This document shows, one piece after another, positions 19,037-27,285 of a stretch of 64,000 nt of DNA. The position numbers and the translations under genes were made by a program. Origin of the DNA: CAVQMC01 sp963713505 (GTDB lineage Bacteria; Bacteroidota; Ignavibacteria; Ignavibacteriales; Ignavibacteriaceae); contig CAVQMC010000028.1 of the NCBI GenBank assembly GCA_963713505.1, positions 1-64,000 on the forward strand. The letters run 5' to 3'. Numbering within the stretch: the stretch's first letter is position 1; each line of letters opens with the position of its first letter. Under the pieces are notes generated by a model, which made no database searches, was not told the DNA's origin, and saw only the letters and a list, made by a program, of their open reading frames with translations.

Positions 19037-21064
19037 TTAAATAATGCTTGGTAATCTATTGTAAAATATTATTTTACTAAGATTTATCGAAAGTATTTTA
19101 TCTCCTTGGTCAATTGAATCTACAACAGATTGTCCTAAGCTGATCTTACCAAAATTTGTATATTTTCCATTAAGATGCGGGAAAAATCCCTGCATAATAA
19201 ACCATTGAGAACCTTCCGTATCTTTTCCCGCGCTTGCAATTCCTGCATAACCAGTATTAAACGGAGTATTCGAATATTCCGAAGAAATTTCATACCCGGG
19301 ACCGCCCCAGCCGGTTCCGGTCGGATCGCCTGTTTGAATAACAAATCCCGGAACTACGCGATGAAAAAAGATATTATTATAAAATCCTTTTGCAGCTAAA
19401 TAACAAAAACTACCTGCAGTTACCGGAGCACGCTCGGGAGCAAGATCTATTGTAAATTCACCTTTAGTTGTTTTTACAACAGCTGATTTATATTTAAAAG
19501 CATTCTGCCAAAATATTGTAAATTTTGGATCATTTCTTTCGGCAGTTGTCCTTTTTCCTCTTAACCTAGAAACAAATTCTTGTACAGAATATAAATCAGA
19601 TTTTTCAAGTATTCCCACAACTAAAAAATAAAATTCTTTATCAATTTTCCTGGATAAGTTTGTTAAAGAGAAAAGGCTTTCAATATAATCCGGATTATTA
19701 AAATATTTATTTACCTGTTTTATTATAATGTTCTTAATCTTTTCCTGATCAGAAAATATATAATTGCCGTAAATTCCATCGGCACTAATTGAAATTAATG
19801 GAGCCGAATTAGATGAAAGTGCGTCAAGTATTATACTTTTAATATTTTTATCTGTTTTTAATGAATCTTGAAACTTCAGCAATGATTCCAAAATTGTAAT
19901 TTTTGTTTTTGAATTTTCAGTTGAATAGGCATTAACTAAGTCTTCTAAACATAAATTATCTTTTGAAAATAAACCGAAAGCTTGATATAGAAAATCTTTA
20001 TTTATTAAAATTTTATTGTTTGTAATAAATTCATTGTGGTTTTCCGGAAACAATTTGAGATAACTTAAAAATAGCTCGCCTTTTGTATTTTCCGTTAATT
20101 TATTGTTGCTAAGATTATCCAAAATTTTCGACTTTAAATATTCCATGAAAGCCGGAGATAATTTTAAATCTTTTATAGAAACTGCTGTTTGTCTTGATGT
20201 ACTTGGATTTTTATCATTTAGTAAAGATAAGTATTCATCAACTTGCTCTTCTGTTCTAAAATTAAAATAAACCAGAGTTTTTGCAGCTTCATTTCTAACA
20301 GTCCAATCCGGGAATTTTATTAATCTTCTGAATAATCCGGTATCGTTTGGAAAGAATTTTATCCTTCTTAAATCACTTAAACTATAAATTATAATCTGAT
20401 CGTTAAATTCATTTGCTGCTTTATTAGAAAAACAGAAGTTTTTTAATATTCTTATTAGACCAAATTTTGTTTTTTCCGAACCTCCGATTCTATACAAAGC
20501 ATAAAGGGCATCAAATCTTGCTTCAAGTGAATTGTTTTCATTTGAAAATTCATTCAATAAGATATCGACTGTTTTTTCATCTTTTATCAGCACGCCTCTC
20601 ATATAAAAATTTGCAATTGCTAATGCGATTCCTTCGTTATTCTTCCAATTTAAATTGAAGTAATTTGTTTTTAAAGTTTCGATTGTTTTATCGTTTCCGG
20701 TTTTGCCGAGAGCATCAAAAAAATCCTTTTGATATTGAGGGATTTGATTGAAGGAAATCATACTTAAAAGAAAATCTGTGGATTTTTTATTCTCTCCCAA
20801 TTGACCTAAAGTAAAAGCCATATAATTTCCATATTTGGCAGGGTTTAATTTTAATACATCGGAAACAAAACTTGTATCATCACTTTGACTTATTGATAGA
20901 AGTGCAGCGATAGTTTTTTTATCATCATTAGAAGTTAAATACTTTCCGATAATTTTCTTATCGAAAGATTTATTAAAAGTAGTTTTAACAAGAGATGAAT
21001 CATTTTTAGTATACTGAGCAAATACTAAAAAAGGGAACAAAAAAATAAATAAAATTTTCTTCAT
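19037..21064 (-). CDS. Exported HEAT-repeat/cyclophilin peptidyl-prolyl isomerase fusion
   Basis: The 675-residue protein carries a signal peptide (ending LVFAQ). A long helical array of HEAT-like repeats spans about 30-480. A C-terminal cyclophilin domain (about 512-665) contains FFHRVVPGFVIQTGDPTGTG and GSQWFIMQG, the catalytic Arg-Phe-Gln signature of PPIases. The expected activity is cis-trans isomerisation of prolyl bonds in the periplasm, with the HEAT part as a client- or partner-binding scaffold. Stand-alone cyclophilins are about 160-200 residues, so the fusion is unusual. It starts 15 bases downstream of the end of the GNAT gene on the same strand. The PPIase call is strong; the scaffold role is inference. 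Confidence 0.85.
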   Translation of the reverse strand: MKKILFIFLFPFLVFAQYTKNDSSLVKTTFNKSFDKKIIGKYLTSNDDKKTIAALLSISQSDDTSFVSDVLKLNPAKYGNYMAFTLGQLGENKKSTDFLLSMISFNQIPQYQKDFFDALGKTGNDKTIETLKTNYFNLNWKNNEGIALAIANFYMRGVLIKDEKTVDILLNEFSNENNSLEARFDALYALYRIGGSEKTKFGLIRILKNFCFSNKAANEFNDQIIIYSLSDLRRIKFFPNDTGLFRRLIKFPDWTVRNEAAKTLVYFNFRTEEQVDEYLSLLNDKNPSTSRQTAVSIKDLKLSPAFMEYLKSKILDNLSNNKLTENTKGELFLSYLKLFPENHNEFITNNKILINKDFLYQAFGLFSKDNLCLEDLVNAYSTENSKTKITILESLLKFQDSLKTDKNIKSIILDALSSNSAPLISISADGIYGNYIFSDQEKIKNIIIKQVNKYFNNPDYIESLFSLTNLSRKIDKEFYFLVVGILEKSDLYSVQEFVSRLRGKRTTAERNDPKFTIFWQNAFKYKSAVVKTTKGEFTIDLAPERAPVTAGSFCYLAAKGFYNNIFFHRVVPGFVIQTGDPTGTGWGGPGYEISSEYSNTPFNTGYAGIASAGKDTEGSQWFIMQGFFPHLNGKYTNFGKISLGQSVVDSIDQGDKILSINLSKIIFYNRLPSII

Positions 21065-21079
21065 CGATATTTTATTTAA

Positions 21080-22201
21080 TTATGTGTTAATGTCATAAAT
21101 CCTGTACTTTTTATAAATACTTGCATTCATTTTATCCAGTCCGCCTTTCATCATTTCATTATCCTCTAATATCCAGCTGGCCTCTCCGTAGTAAATTCCT
21201 ATTTTATTAGCTCTTTCAAGAACTTCCCAATAAAAAACAGAGTCCAAACCTTTTTTTTGATATTCAGGTATTACTCCCAAAATAATTATTCTAGCCCAGG
21301 TAATTTTCTTTTTTTGCGTGAATAGTTTTACAATACCGAATGGAAATAATTTACCGTTCATTTCTTTAAATATTTGATTGTAATCCAGCATAACCAAAGC
21401 AAAGCCGACAAGTTTACCATCGATTTCGCCGAACAATGCAATTGAAGGTTCAACTAAAGGTTTTAGATCTTTTGCCATTGCATCAATTTCTTCATCGGTT
21501 AAAGGAACAAAACCCCAATTTGGTTCCCATGCTTTGTTGTAAACTAATTTTACTTTTTCAAGTTCATTATCAAAATCTTTCATATTCAAATGACGAATTT
21601 TTAGTTTATAACGTTCCCTTACCAATTCTTGAACTCTTTTTAGTTTTTCTGATTTTCTCATTTTATCAGTTTCAACTTTATAAGCATATAAATCTTTTGC
21701 TTTTTTGAAACCATAATTGTCACATAATTTCAAATAATATTCAGGATTGTAAGTCATTAATAATCTCGGCGGATCATCAAAACCTTCCAGCAGCATTCCA
21801 ACTTCATCATTGAAAGAAGGGTTAGCAGGGCCGCGCATTGTATCATAACCTTTTGCTTTTAGCCATTCCTTTGCTTTATTGAATAATGCATTCGCAACTT
21901 CCTGATCATCAATGCATTCAAAAAATCCGAAGAACCCGACTTTATCATTATGAATTTTATTGTGTAGATCATTTTTTATTGCGGCAATTCTTCCGACTAA
22001 TTCACCGTTTTTTTCTGCAAGAAAATATTCTGCTTCTGCATGTTTAAAGAAAGGATTTTTGGTTTTACTTAAGATTTTTTTCCGGTCGGCAATTAAAGGA
22101 GGAACCCAATTAGGATCATTATTATAAATTTTCCAAGGAAACTTTATAAACTTCATCAAATCTTTTGAAGAATTAACGGTATAAATTTTAATATCGCTCA
22201 T
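21080..22201 (-). CDS. GNAT-fold acyltransferase, candidate bacterial ceramide synthase
   Basis: This 373-residue protein belongs to the long YghO-like GNAT family. It has an N-terminal FPWKIYNNDPNWVPPL motif, then HAEAEYFLAEKNGELVGRIAA, a second GNAT-like half with YNKAWEPNWGFVPLT, and ILGVIPEYQKKGLDSVFYWE as the acyl-CoA-binding region. Bacterial ceramide synthase described in Caulobacter is a GNAT-fold acyltransferase that N-acylates the sphingoid base. The gene sits just downstream of a serine palmitoyltransferase gene and near a CerR-like reductase gene, which makes that role likely here. A hairpin terminator separates it from the palmitoyltransferase gene. The start has a good AGGAGG-type Shine-Dalgarno. 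Function is inferred from family plus context. Confidence 0.7.
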   Translation of the reverse strand: MSDIKIYTVNSSKDLMKFIKFPWKIYNNDPNWVPPLIADRKKILSKTKNPFFKHAEAEYFLAEKNGELVGRIAAIKNDLHNKIHNDKVGFFGFFECIDDQEVANALFNKAKEWLKAKGYDTMRGPANPSFNDEVGMLLEGFDDPPRLLMTYNPEYYLKLCDNYGFKKAKDLYAYKVETDKMRKSEKLKRVQELVRERYKLKIRHLNMKDFDNELEKVKLVYNKAWEPNWGFVPLTDEEIDAMAKDLKPLVEPSIALFGEIDGKLVGFALVMLDYNQIFKEMNGKLFPFGIVKLFTQKKKITWARIIILGVIPEYQKKGLDSVFYWEVLERANKIGIYYGEASWILEDNEMMKGGLDKMNASIYKKYRIYDINT

Positions 22202-22220
22202 TATAGCACCTCCTGGAATA

Positions 22221-22257
22221 AAAAAAGCATACTCATCCTTTGGAAAAGTATGCTTTC
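22221..22257 (-). terminator. Rho-independent terminator between SPT and GNAT genes
   Basis: On the minus strand the sequence aaagcatact, a 13-base loop and agtatgctttttttatt form a 10-bp hairpin followed by a T run. It lies directly after the serine palmitoyltransferase gene and just before the GNAT gene start, so the GNAT gene may depend on read-through or its own promoter. Confidence 0.75.
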
Positions 22258-22280
22258 ATTTGAAGAATATTTATAACACT

Positions 22281-23471
22281 TTAAATAAGTCCTAATTTTT
22301 TTCCGGCTTTTTCAAATATATCTAATATAGCATTAAGATGTTTATCTTCGTGAGTAGCCATGTAGCTTGTTCTCATCATTTGTCTGCCTTGAGGAACACC
22401 CGGAGAAATAAAAACATTTACAAAAACACCAGCATCATAAAGCATTCGCCACATCTTAAAAGCTAATGCATCATCCCCGACAATAACAGGAACAATAGCA
22501 GTTCTTCCGTCAATTACATTAAAGCCCATATCTCTCAAACCGGATCTCATTTTTTCTGCATTTGCAATCAATCTGGTAACTCTCTCAGGTTCAGCTTCCA
22601 GAATTTCTAATGCGGCTAAAGCAGCAGCAACTGATGAAGGAGTAGGAGAAGCACTGAAAATTAAAGCTGCTGAATGGTGTTTAATATAATTGATAACTTG
22701 AGCTTCCCCGGCGACAAAACCACCTAAAGAAGCAAAAGTTTTACTGAAAGTTCCCATTGTAAGATCAATCTCATCTTCAAGATTGAATTCGCTTGCAGTT
22801 CCTCTTCCGCCTTTACCAATAACTCCGACTGAATGAGCATCATCAATAAGAGTTCTGGCATTGTATTGTTTAGCAATTTCATTTAAACGAGTAAGATGAA
22901 CAATTTCACCGCCTGTGCTAAAAACTCCGTCGCTTACAATTAATTTTGGAGTTTCTTTAGGCAGTTTGGAAATAACTCTTTCCAGATCATCCATATCATT
23001 ATGTTTGTATCTGATAAAATCTGCGGTAGCGCCTTTTGCCATTAAAGTTCCGGCAACAAGGCAAGCATGATTATCTTTATCGGTAACAACATATTCACCA
23101 CGCTGAACTAACGTGGGAATAATTCCTTGACCGGTTTGATAACCAGTACTAAATAAAAGAACAGCCTCTTTATTAAAAAACTTTGCTAACTTCTCTTCAA
23201 GTTCAACATGAAGATCTAAAGTACCGGTTAAATAACGCGAACCAGAACATCCTGTTCCGTATTTTTCAATCGCTTTGCGTGCGGCTTCTTTTACTTTAGG
23301 ATGTGCAGTTAAACCCAAATAATTATTTGAGCCGGCCATAATAACTTTTCTGCCTTCAATCTGAACTACAGGTCCTTCATTCTCTTCTATCGGTCTAAAA
23401 TATGGATACAAACCTAATGCTTTTATCTCATCTGCTCTTTTGAACTCGTAACATTTGGTGAATAAATCCAA
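22281..23471 (-). CDS. spt: Serine palmitoyltransferase-type PLP enzyme (alpha-oxoamine synthase)
   Basis: The 396-residue protein is a complete alpha-oxoamine synthase, a PLP enzyme that condenses an amino acid with an acyl-CoA. Recognisable parts are SNNYLGLTAHP (about 48-58), the cofactor-stacking His135 in DKDNHACL, DDAHSVG (about 210-216) and the PLP-binding Lys244 in TFSKTFASLGG. The family includes serine palmitoyltransferase, 2-amino-3-ketobutyrate CoA ligase and BioF. Length, the GTGCSGSRYLTGT segment and the neighbouring GNAT and reductase genes favour serine palmitoyltransferase, the first step of sphingolipid synthesis. KBL remains possible, but no threonine dehydrogenase gene is nearby. 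Confidence 0.8.
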   Translation of the reverse strand: MDLFTKCYEFKRADEIKALGLYPYFRPIEENEGPVVQIEGRKVIMAGSNNYLGLTAHPKVKEAARKAIEKYGTGCSGSRYLTGTLDLHVELEEKLAKFFNKEAVLLFSTGYQTGQGIIPTLVQRGEYVVTDKDNHACLVAGTLMAKGATADFIRYKHNDMDDLERVISKLPKETPKLIVSDGVFSTGGEIVHLTRLNEIAKQYNARTLIDDAHSVGVIGKGGRGTASEFNLEDEIDLTMGTFSKTFASLGGFVAGEAQVINYIKHHSAALIFSASPTPSSVAAALAALEILEAEPERVTRLIANAEKMRSGLRDMGFNVIDGRTAIVPVIVGDDALAFKMWRMLYDAGVFVNVFISPGVPQGRQMMRTSYMATHEDKHLNAILDIFEKAGKKLGLI

Positions 23472-23604
23472 AAATTCCTCCCTTATGTATTAAAGTAAAC
23501 TTGATTTTCGCAAATATTTCAATAATCAACAAATAATTGTTAAATTGCGCCGTAAAATCTAAAATTAAATCGTTTCAAAATCAACAAAGATAAAATTTAG
23601 TTAA

Positions 23605-24597
23605 ATGGAAAACAAACCAATTGCAGTATTAACCGGTGCTACTGGTTTTGTGGGGAGTCATTTAGCAGATCTTCTTTTAAGTAAAAATTATGAAGTAAGA
23701 TGTATTACCCGCAAAACAAGCAATTTAAAGTGGCTTAAAGATAAAGATGTGAAAATTTATGATTGCGGTTTAACGGATGAATCAAAACTTAAAGAAGTTT
23801 TTAAAGATGCTGAATATATTTATCATGTTGCAGGAGTTGTAAAATCCAAAAAACCGGAAGGATATTTTAAAGGAAATGTAGATACAACAAGAGTGCTTTT
23901 AGATACTGCTTTAGAATTTAAAGATAAATTAAAAAGATTTGTAATTGTAAGCAGTCAAACTGCGGCAGGTCCTTCTTATAACGGAAAACCGGTAAATGAA
24001 GAAACTGAATGCCATCCGATTACAACTTACGGAAGAAGTAAATTAGCCGAAGAAGAATTAGCTAAAAGTTATATGGATAGACTCCCGGTTACAATCTGCA
24101 GAGCGCCGGCAATTTACGGCGAGCGGGATACTGAAATTTTTATATTTTTTCAAACTTTTCAAAAAAGATTATTTACAACAATTGGATTTAATAAAAAATT
24201 AATCAGTCTGCTTCATGTTTTGGATTTAGTAGAAGGAATTTATTTAGCTTCTGTTTCCGAAAAAGCAAAAGGTGAAATTTATTTTATCAGCTCGGAAAAA
24301 TTTTATACATGGGAAGAAATCGGCAAAGTTACATCCGAAATAATGAACAAAAAAGCTCTACATGTAAAAGTTCCGCATACAATTGTTTATACATTAGCTG
24401 GAATTGCACAGTTTTTTGCGATGTTCAGCAGTAAACCGGCAACTTTAAACATTGAAAAAGCTAGAGACATTACACAAAAAGAATGGATCTGCGATACATC
24501 TAAAGCTGTAAAAGATTTAGGATATCATCAGAAAATTTCAATAGAAGAGGGAATTAAAAGAACAGTTGACTGGTATAAAAAAATGAAATGGCTTTAG
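23605..24597 (+). CDS. NAD(P)-dependent epimerase/reductase, CerR-like
   Basis: This 330-residue extended SDR has the Rossmann motif GATGFVGSHLADLLL at the N terminus. The catalytic Ser is in VIVSSQTAAG and the YxxxK pair is in TYGRSKLAEEE. No transmembrane domain is obvious. In bacterial ceramide synthesis the reductase CerR is an SDR of this epimerase-like type that reduces the 3-oxo group. The gene is divergent from spt with 133 bases between them, room for back-to-back promoters. It could instead act on a nucleotide sugar; the neighbourhood favours the lipid role. Confidence 0.7.
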   Translation: MENKPIAVLTGATGFVGSHLADLLLSKNYEVRCITRKTSNLKWLKDKDVKIYDCGLTDESKLKEVFKDAEYIYHVAGVVKSKKPEGYFKGNVDTTRVLLDTALEFKDKLKRFVIVSSQTAAGPSYNGKPVNEETECHPITTYGRSKLAEEELAKSYMDRLPVTICRAPAIYGERDTEIFIFFQTFQKRLFTTIGFNKKLISLLHVLDLVEGIYLASVSEKAKGEIYFISSEKFYTWEEIGKVTSEIMNKKALHVKVPHTIVYTLAGIAQFFAMFSSKPATLNIEKARDITQKEWICDTSKAVKDLGYHQKISIEEGIKRTVDWYKKMKWL

Positions 24598-24602
24598 TTT
24601 AA

Positions 24603-25022
24603 TTAATTACTTTGCGCGCCTTCTTTAATCCACACTTTTATTCCGTTAATTTGATTTTGATTTAATGGTGCAAACCCTGAACTTTGAGGCGGCATTGGAG
24701 ATACTGCAGGGTTGCCTTCAATTGTCCACACTAAAACACTATTCTCCGGCTGACCCGGAAAAACAATTCTCGGATCGGCAGTTGTACCTGCCCATGTTGT
24801 TAGGTCCACACCTCCATCCAGCGATCCGTTTCCATGACAAGATATACAATGAATATTAAAAATAGGCTGTATGTATTGAGAATAGCTCACATTTGAATCC
24901 GGAACAACAACTTGATCTATATTCACTCCGGAAACCGTATCTTTACAGCCGGTTTGAAAAATTACAATTACAAATAAAGTTATAAAAATTGCTGAGAAAA
25001 GATATTTCATAAAAAATTTCAT
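24603..25022 (-). CDS. Lipoprotein with c-type cytochrome-like heme motif
   Basis: The protein (about 139 residues from the ATG at 25022) has a lipoprotein signal ending in FQTGC and a single CISCHG motif (CxxCH) for covalent heme. It continues with GGVDLTTWAG and a distal Met in SPMPPQS, followed by NQINGIKVWIKEGA. This layout matches small cytochrome c-like domains found in Bacteroidota exported proteins, often linked to PSD1-type or planctomycete-type cytochromes. It is probably a periplasmic electron carrier or heme-bearing surface protein. An upstream ATG at 25064 would add 14 residues before the signal and looks less likely. It converges with the CerR-like gene. Confidence 0.75.
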   Translation of the reverse strand: MKFFMKYLFSAIFITLFVIVIFQTGCKDTVSGVNIDQVVVPDSNVSYSQYIQPIFNIHCISCHGNGSLDGGVDLTTWAGTTADPRIVFPGQPENSVLVWTIEGNPAVSPMPPQSSGFAPLNQNQINGIKVWIKEGAQSN

Positions 25023-25154
25023 TCTGATTTCAATTAAAATAATACGAAAAAACAGACCAAGCAATGTATAATAAATTCATTGAAAAATAAATTTAATAGG
25101 TTTGCTAAACAAAACTGAACTTAATTATTTTAACAAGGTAAATTTTATGTATTC

Positions 25155-25227
<73 letters not shown>

Positions 25228-25260
25228 CAAATCTCACAATTTATTTCCACAAAATTAAAA

Positions 25261-25529
25261 TTGAATTATTTTGTTTACATCCTTCAAAGTTTGAAGAATG
25301 ATCAATATTATATTGGTCAAACTAAAGATGTAGACATAGATTAATGCAGCACAACTCTGGGTATTCAAAATCTACAAAAAGAGGGATTCCTTGGGAATTA
25401 AAATTTACAAAAGAATTTAAGACAAGAGCAGAAGCAATGAAATACGAAAGAAAATTGAAAAGTATGAAGAGCAGGGAATATTTAGAAAAAATAATAAGAA
25501 TAACTCAGTTGGGAGAGCGTCCCGATTGA
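25261..25529 (+). pseudogene. GIY-YIG nuclease gene running into a tRNA, frameshifted
   Basis: The first frame (from about 25261) gives YFVYILQSLKNDQYYIGQT, the VYI...YIG core of a small GIY-YIG nuclease. After one base is lost near 25337-25341, the second frame continues MQHNSGYSKSTKRGIPW, then a conserved EAMKYERKLKSMKSREYLEKII. Small proteins of this type are about 80-95 residues. The last codons read through a tRNA D arm (TQLGERPD), and the TGA stop is formed by the anticodon loop of that tRNA-like sequence. No ATG is seen at the expected start (TTG at 25261). It is probably a mobile or homing-type element that targets tRNA genes. Confidence 0.75.
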
Positions 25530-25568
25530 AAATCGGGAAGGTCAGGAGTTCGAACCTCCTTAGCTCCA
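25503..25568 (+). pseudogene. tRNA fragment with GAA (Phe) anticodon, 5' acceptor strand lost
   Basis: The D arm, anticodon arm (CCCGA-TTGAAAA-TCGGG, anticodon GAA), T arm and 3' acceptor strand TAGCTCCA are present. The 5' acceptor strand is replaced by the end of the GIY-YIG gene, and the bases there do not pair. The D arm and the last 31 bases equal those of the tRNA-Ala (GGC) at 25155, so this is an alanine-type body with a phenylalanine anticodon arm. It cannot form a normal acceptor stem as written. Confidence 0.75.
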
Positions 25569-25569
25569 C

Positions 25570-26150
25570 TAAACTAATTATCAACATGCTCAAAATTTAT
25601 TACCAATGTGTCCTCAAATAAATTCCTGACAACCAAGCGCATTTATCATATCAATTTGTTTTAAATAACTTATATTCAATTAAGCTTTAACTCAAGATTT
25701 TTTAGAAATAGTCAAGTAATTGATCATTTATGTAATTGTTAAATTATGATCAATTTTAAATTAAATTGTCTTAGTTTGATGCAGTTAAGATTTTATAACA
25801 TCTTAAATTTTCTTAATTAAAGCATATTAATACGGCATATATTTTGATTTTATGATTATGAGTGATTGAAGTGAGGGCAGTATGTTTTTCTTAGCATAGT
25901 TTTTATGATTTTGTCTATGCAATGGAAAATGTTTAATTCTTAGATGAAAATTTAGTTAAGATTTCGGGCTATGCTGAAAGTAATACGGTTGTTGACTTAA
26001 CAATTTTCAAATAAATTAGTTGTTGAAAATACTGTTATTGCTTCCGGCATAGTTTACCGATAAAGAAAAACATATTTGGATTTTATCCATATATCGCTTC
26101 CAATCGCCTCATAATAATTTTATATAAATCCTTTAAGGAGTAGTGCATTT
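25570..26150. other. Intergenic stretch with possible structured RNA, no gene
   Basis: No convincing reading frame is seen in these 581 AT-rich bases. Two dyads are visible. One is gcatag/ctatgc at about 25894-25920. The other is a longer imperfect pair between tatgctgaaagtaata (about 25969) and the complement of tattgcttccggcata (about 26036), enclosing attttcaa/ttgaaaat. This could be an untranslated leader for the downstream TPR gene or a decayed element. The TPR gene's Shine-Dalgarno (aaggag) lies at the right end. Confidence 0.35.
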
Positions 26151-26579
26151 ATGAGTACCTTGAAGCATAGTGCGCAGGAATATCTGCTGCGCGGAAATAA
26201 TAAAGTATTGTTGGGTGATTATAAAGCTGCTATTTACGAATTTACTAAATCTATAATAGTAGATCCGAATTTTCCACATCCTTATACTTGCAGAGGAGCA
26301 GCTAAACTTGAGTTAAGAGATTATCAAGGTGCAATAGAAGACTGTCAAAATGCAATAAGACTTCACTTCCAGGAAGAAATTGATAAAGAAAACAGCTATG
26401 ATCCAATTAATGATCATGGCAAAAAACTAAATCCTGTTTACGGAAGATTGTATTCAATAATTGGTGTTGCTAAACTTCTTATGGGTAAAACCAACGACGG
26501 AATTCTCGATCTTAACAGTGCCAGACTTTTAGGAAATAATGATGCAATTGATATTATGAAGACTTACGGAAGGTATTAA
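26151..26579 (+). CDS. Small tetratricopeptide-repeat protein
   Basis: The 142-residue cytoplasmic protein contains two clear TPR units, GNNKVLLGDYKAAIYEFTKS (about 15-34) and CRGAAKLELRDYQGAIEDCQ (about 49-68). A third, looser unit follows an insert (about 98-135, with GVAKLLMGKTNDGILDLNSA). TPRs mediate protein-protein contacts; no enzymatic motif is present. The start ATG has a strong aaggag site 8 bases upstream. It stands alone between tRNA regions with long flanks. The partner is unknown. Confidence 0.75.
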   Translation: MSTLKHSAQEYLLRGNNKVLLGDYKAAIYEFTKSIIVDPNFPHPYTCRGAAKLELRDYQGAIEDCQNAIRLHFQEEIDKENSYDPINDHGKKLNPVYGRLYSIIGVAKLLMGKTNDGILDLNSARLLGNNDAIDIMKTYGRY

Positions 26580-26770
26580 TTTCTACAGTATAAAGTTCTC
26601 TCTTCTAACAAATGGGATTTAAAAAAAAGCATTTCTTAAATTTGCGAATCATAAATAGTTGATAAATGCATTAAATCAGCTAAAAATCCATAATTAATTA
26701 GTGGTATGTTTATTGTTTAATTTGATTTAGTTGTAATTTCCTATGTTTTACAATAAAAAAGGAGCAGAAA

Positions 26771-26902
26771 ATGTTTTGGACTAGAAAATTTAAAGATTGG
26801 GTTATCGAACATAACACAGTCCTGTTCCTATTATTCGTAGCATTCGGCTGGTTAATTTTGTATATAATTTACATCTCATTCGCAGTAATATTCTTCCATT
26901 GA
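26771..26902 (+). CDS. 43-residue single-pass membrane microprotein
   Basis: A short frame starts at ATG 26771 with a good aaaaaaggagcag Shine-Dalgarno and ends at TGA 26900-26902. It encodes an amphipathic basic N terminus (MFWTRKFKDWVIEHN) and one hydrophobic span (about residues 17-42) rich in Leu, Phe and Ile, ending in His. Terminator-like sequence follows 90 bases on. The charge distribution predicts an inner-membrane anchor with its N terminus in the cytoplasm. No homologue is recognised. Confidence 0.55.
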   Translation: MFWTRKFKDWVIEHNTVLFLLFVAFGWLILYIIYISFAVIFFH

Positions 26903-26989
26903 TAAAAAATATATAGAGTTAAAATTTTTCTTTAATGCTGCAGGGGTTCTTCTATATAAAATATTTTGATTTTGTTAATATTAAACTTT

Positions 26990-27027
26990 AGCTTATTAAC
27001 GTTTCTTGCGTAATAAGCTATTTTTTT
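26990..27027 (+). terminator. Rho-independent terminator
   Basis: The arms agcttatta and taataagct enclose a 12-base loop and are followed by a seven-T run. It lies 88 bases after the microprotein stop and probably ends that transcript before the tRNA-Ala gene. Confidence 0.75.
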
Positions 27028-27105
27028 GTTTAAACTTATCTTTTATTTTTTGCCAAAAAACACGTAATTTAGATTATTAATAATAATAGTTTATCGAATG
27101 AAAAG

Positions 27106-27178
27106 GGGGCTATAGCTCAGCTGGGAGAGCATCTCGTTCGCAACGAGAAGGTCAGCGGTTCGATCCCGCTTAGCTCCA
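27106..27178 (+). tRNA. tRNA-Ala (CGC)
   Basis: The 73-nt tRNA has acceptor GGGGCTA/TAGCTCC with G3-U70, D arm GCTCAGCTGGGAGAGC, anticodon arm TCTCG-TTCGCAA-CGAGA (anticodon CGC, reading GCG) and T arm GCGGTTCGATCCCGC. CCA is not encoded. A hairpin terminator follows 11 bases later. Confidence 0.93.
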
Positions 27179-27189
27179 CCTGAATTACT

Positions 27190-27214
27190 GCGGCTTGTAG
27201 CCGCTTTTATTTTT
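27190..27214 (+). terminator. Terminator of tRNA-Ala (CGC)
   Basis: The sequence gcggct-tgt-agccgc forms a 6-bp GC-rich hairpin with a three-base loop followed by ttttattttt. Confidence 0.85.
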
Positions 27215-27285
27215 CGTTTCGATCAAGATTTTAATTTAAAATTTTTATGTACTTATATTTGATTTTTAAGGTAAGATAATCTTTT

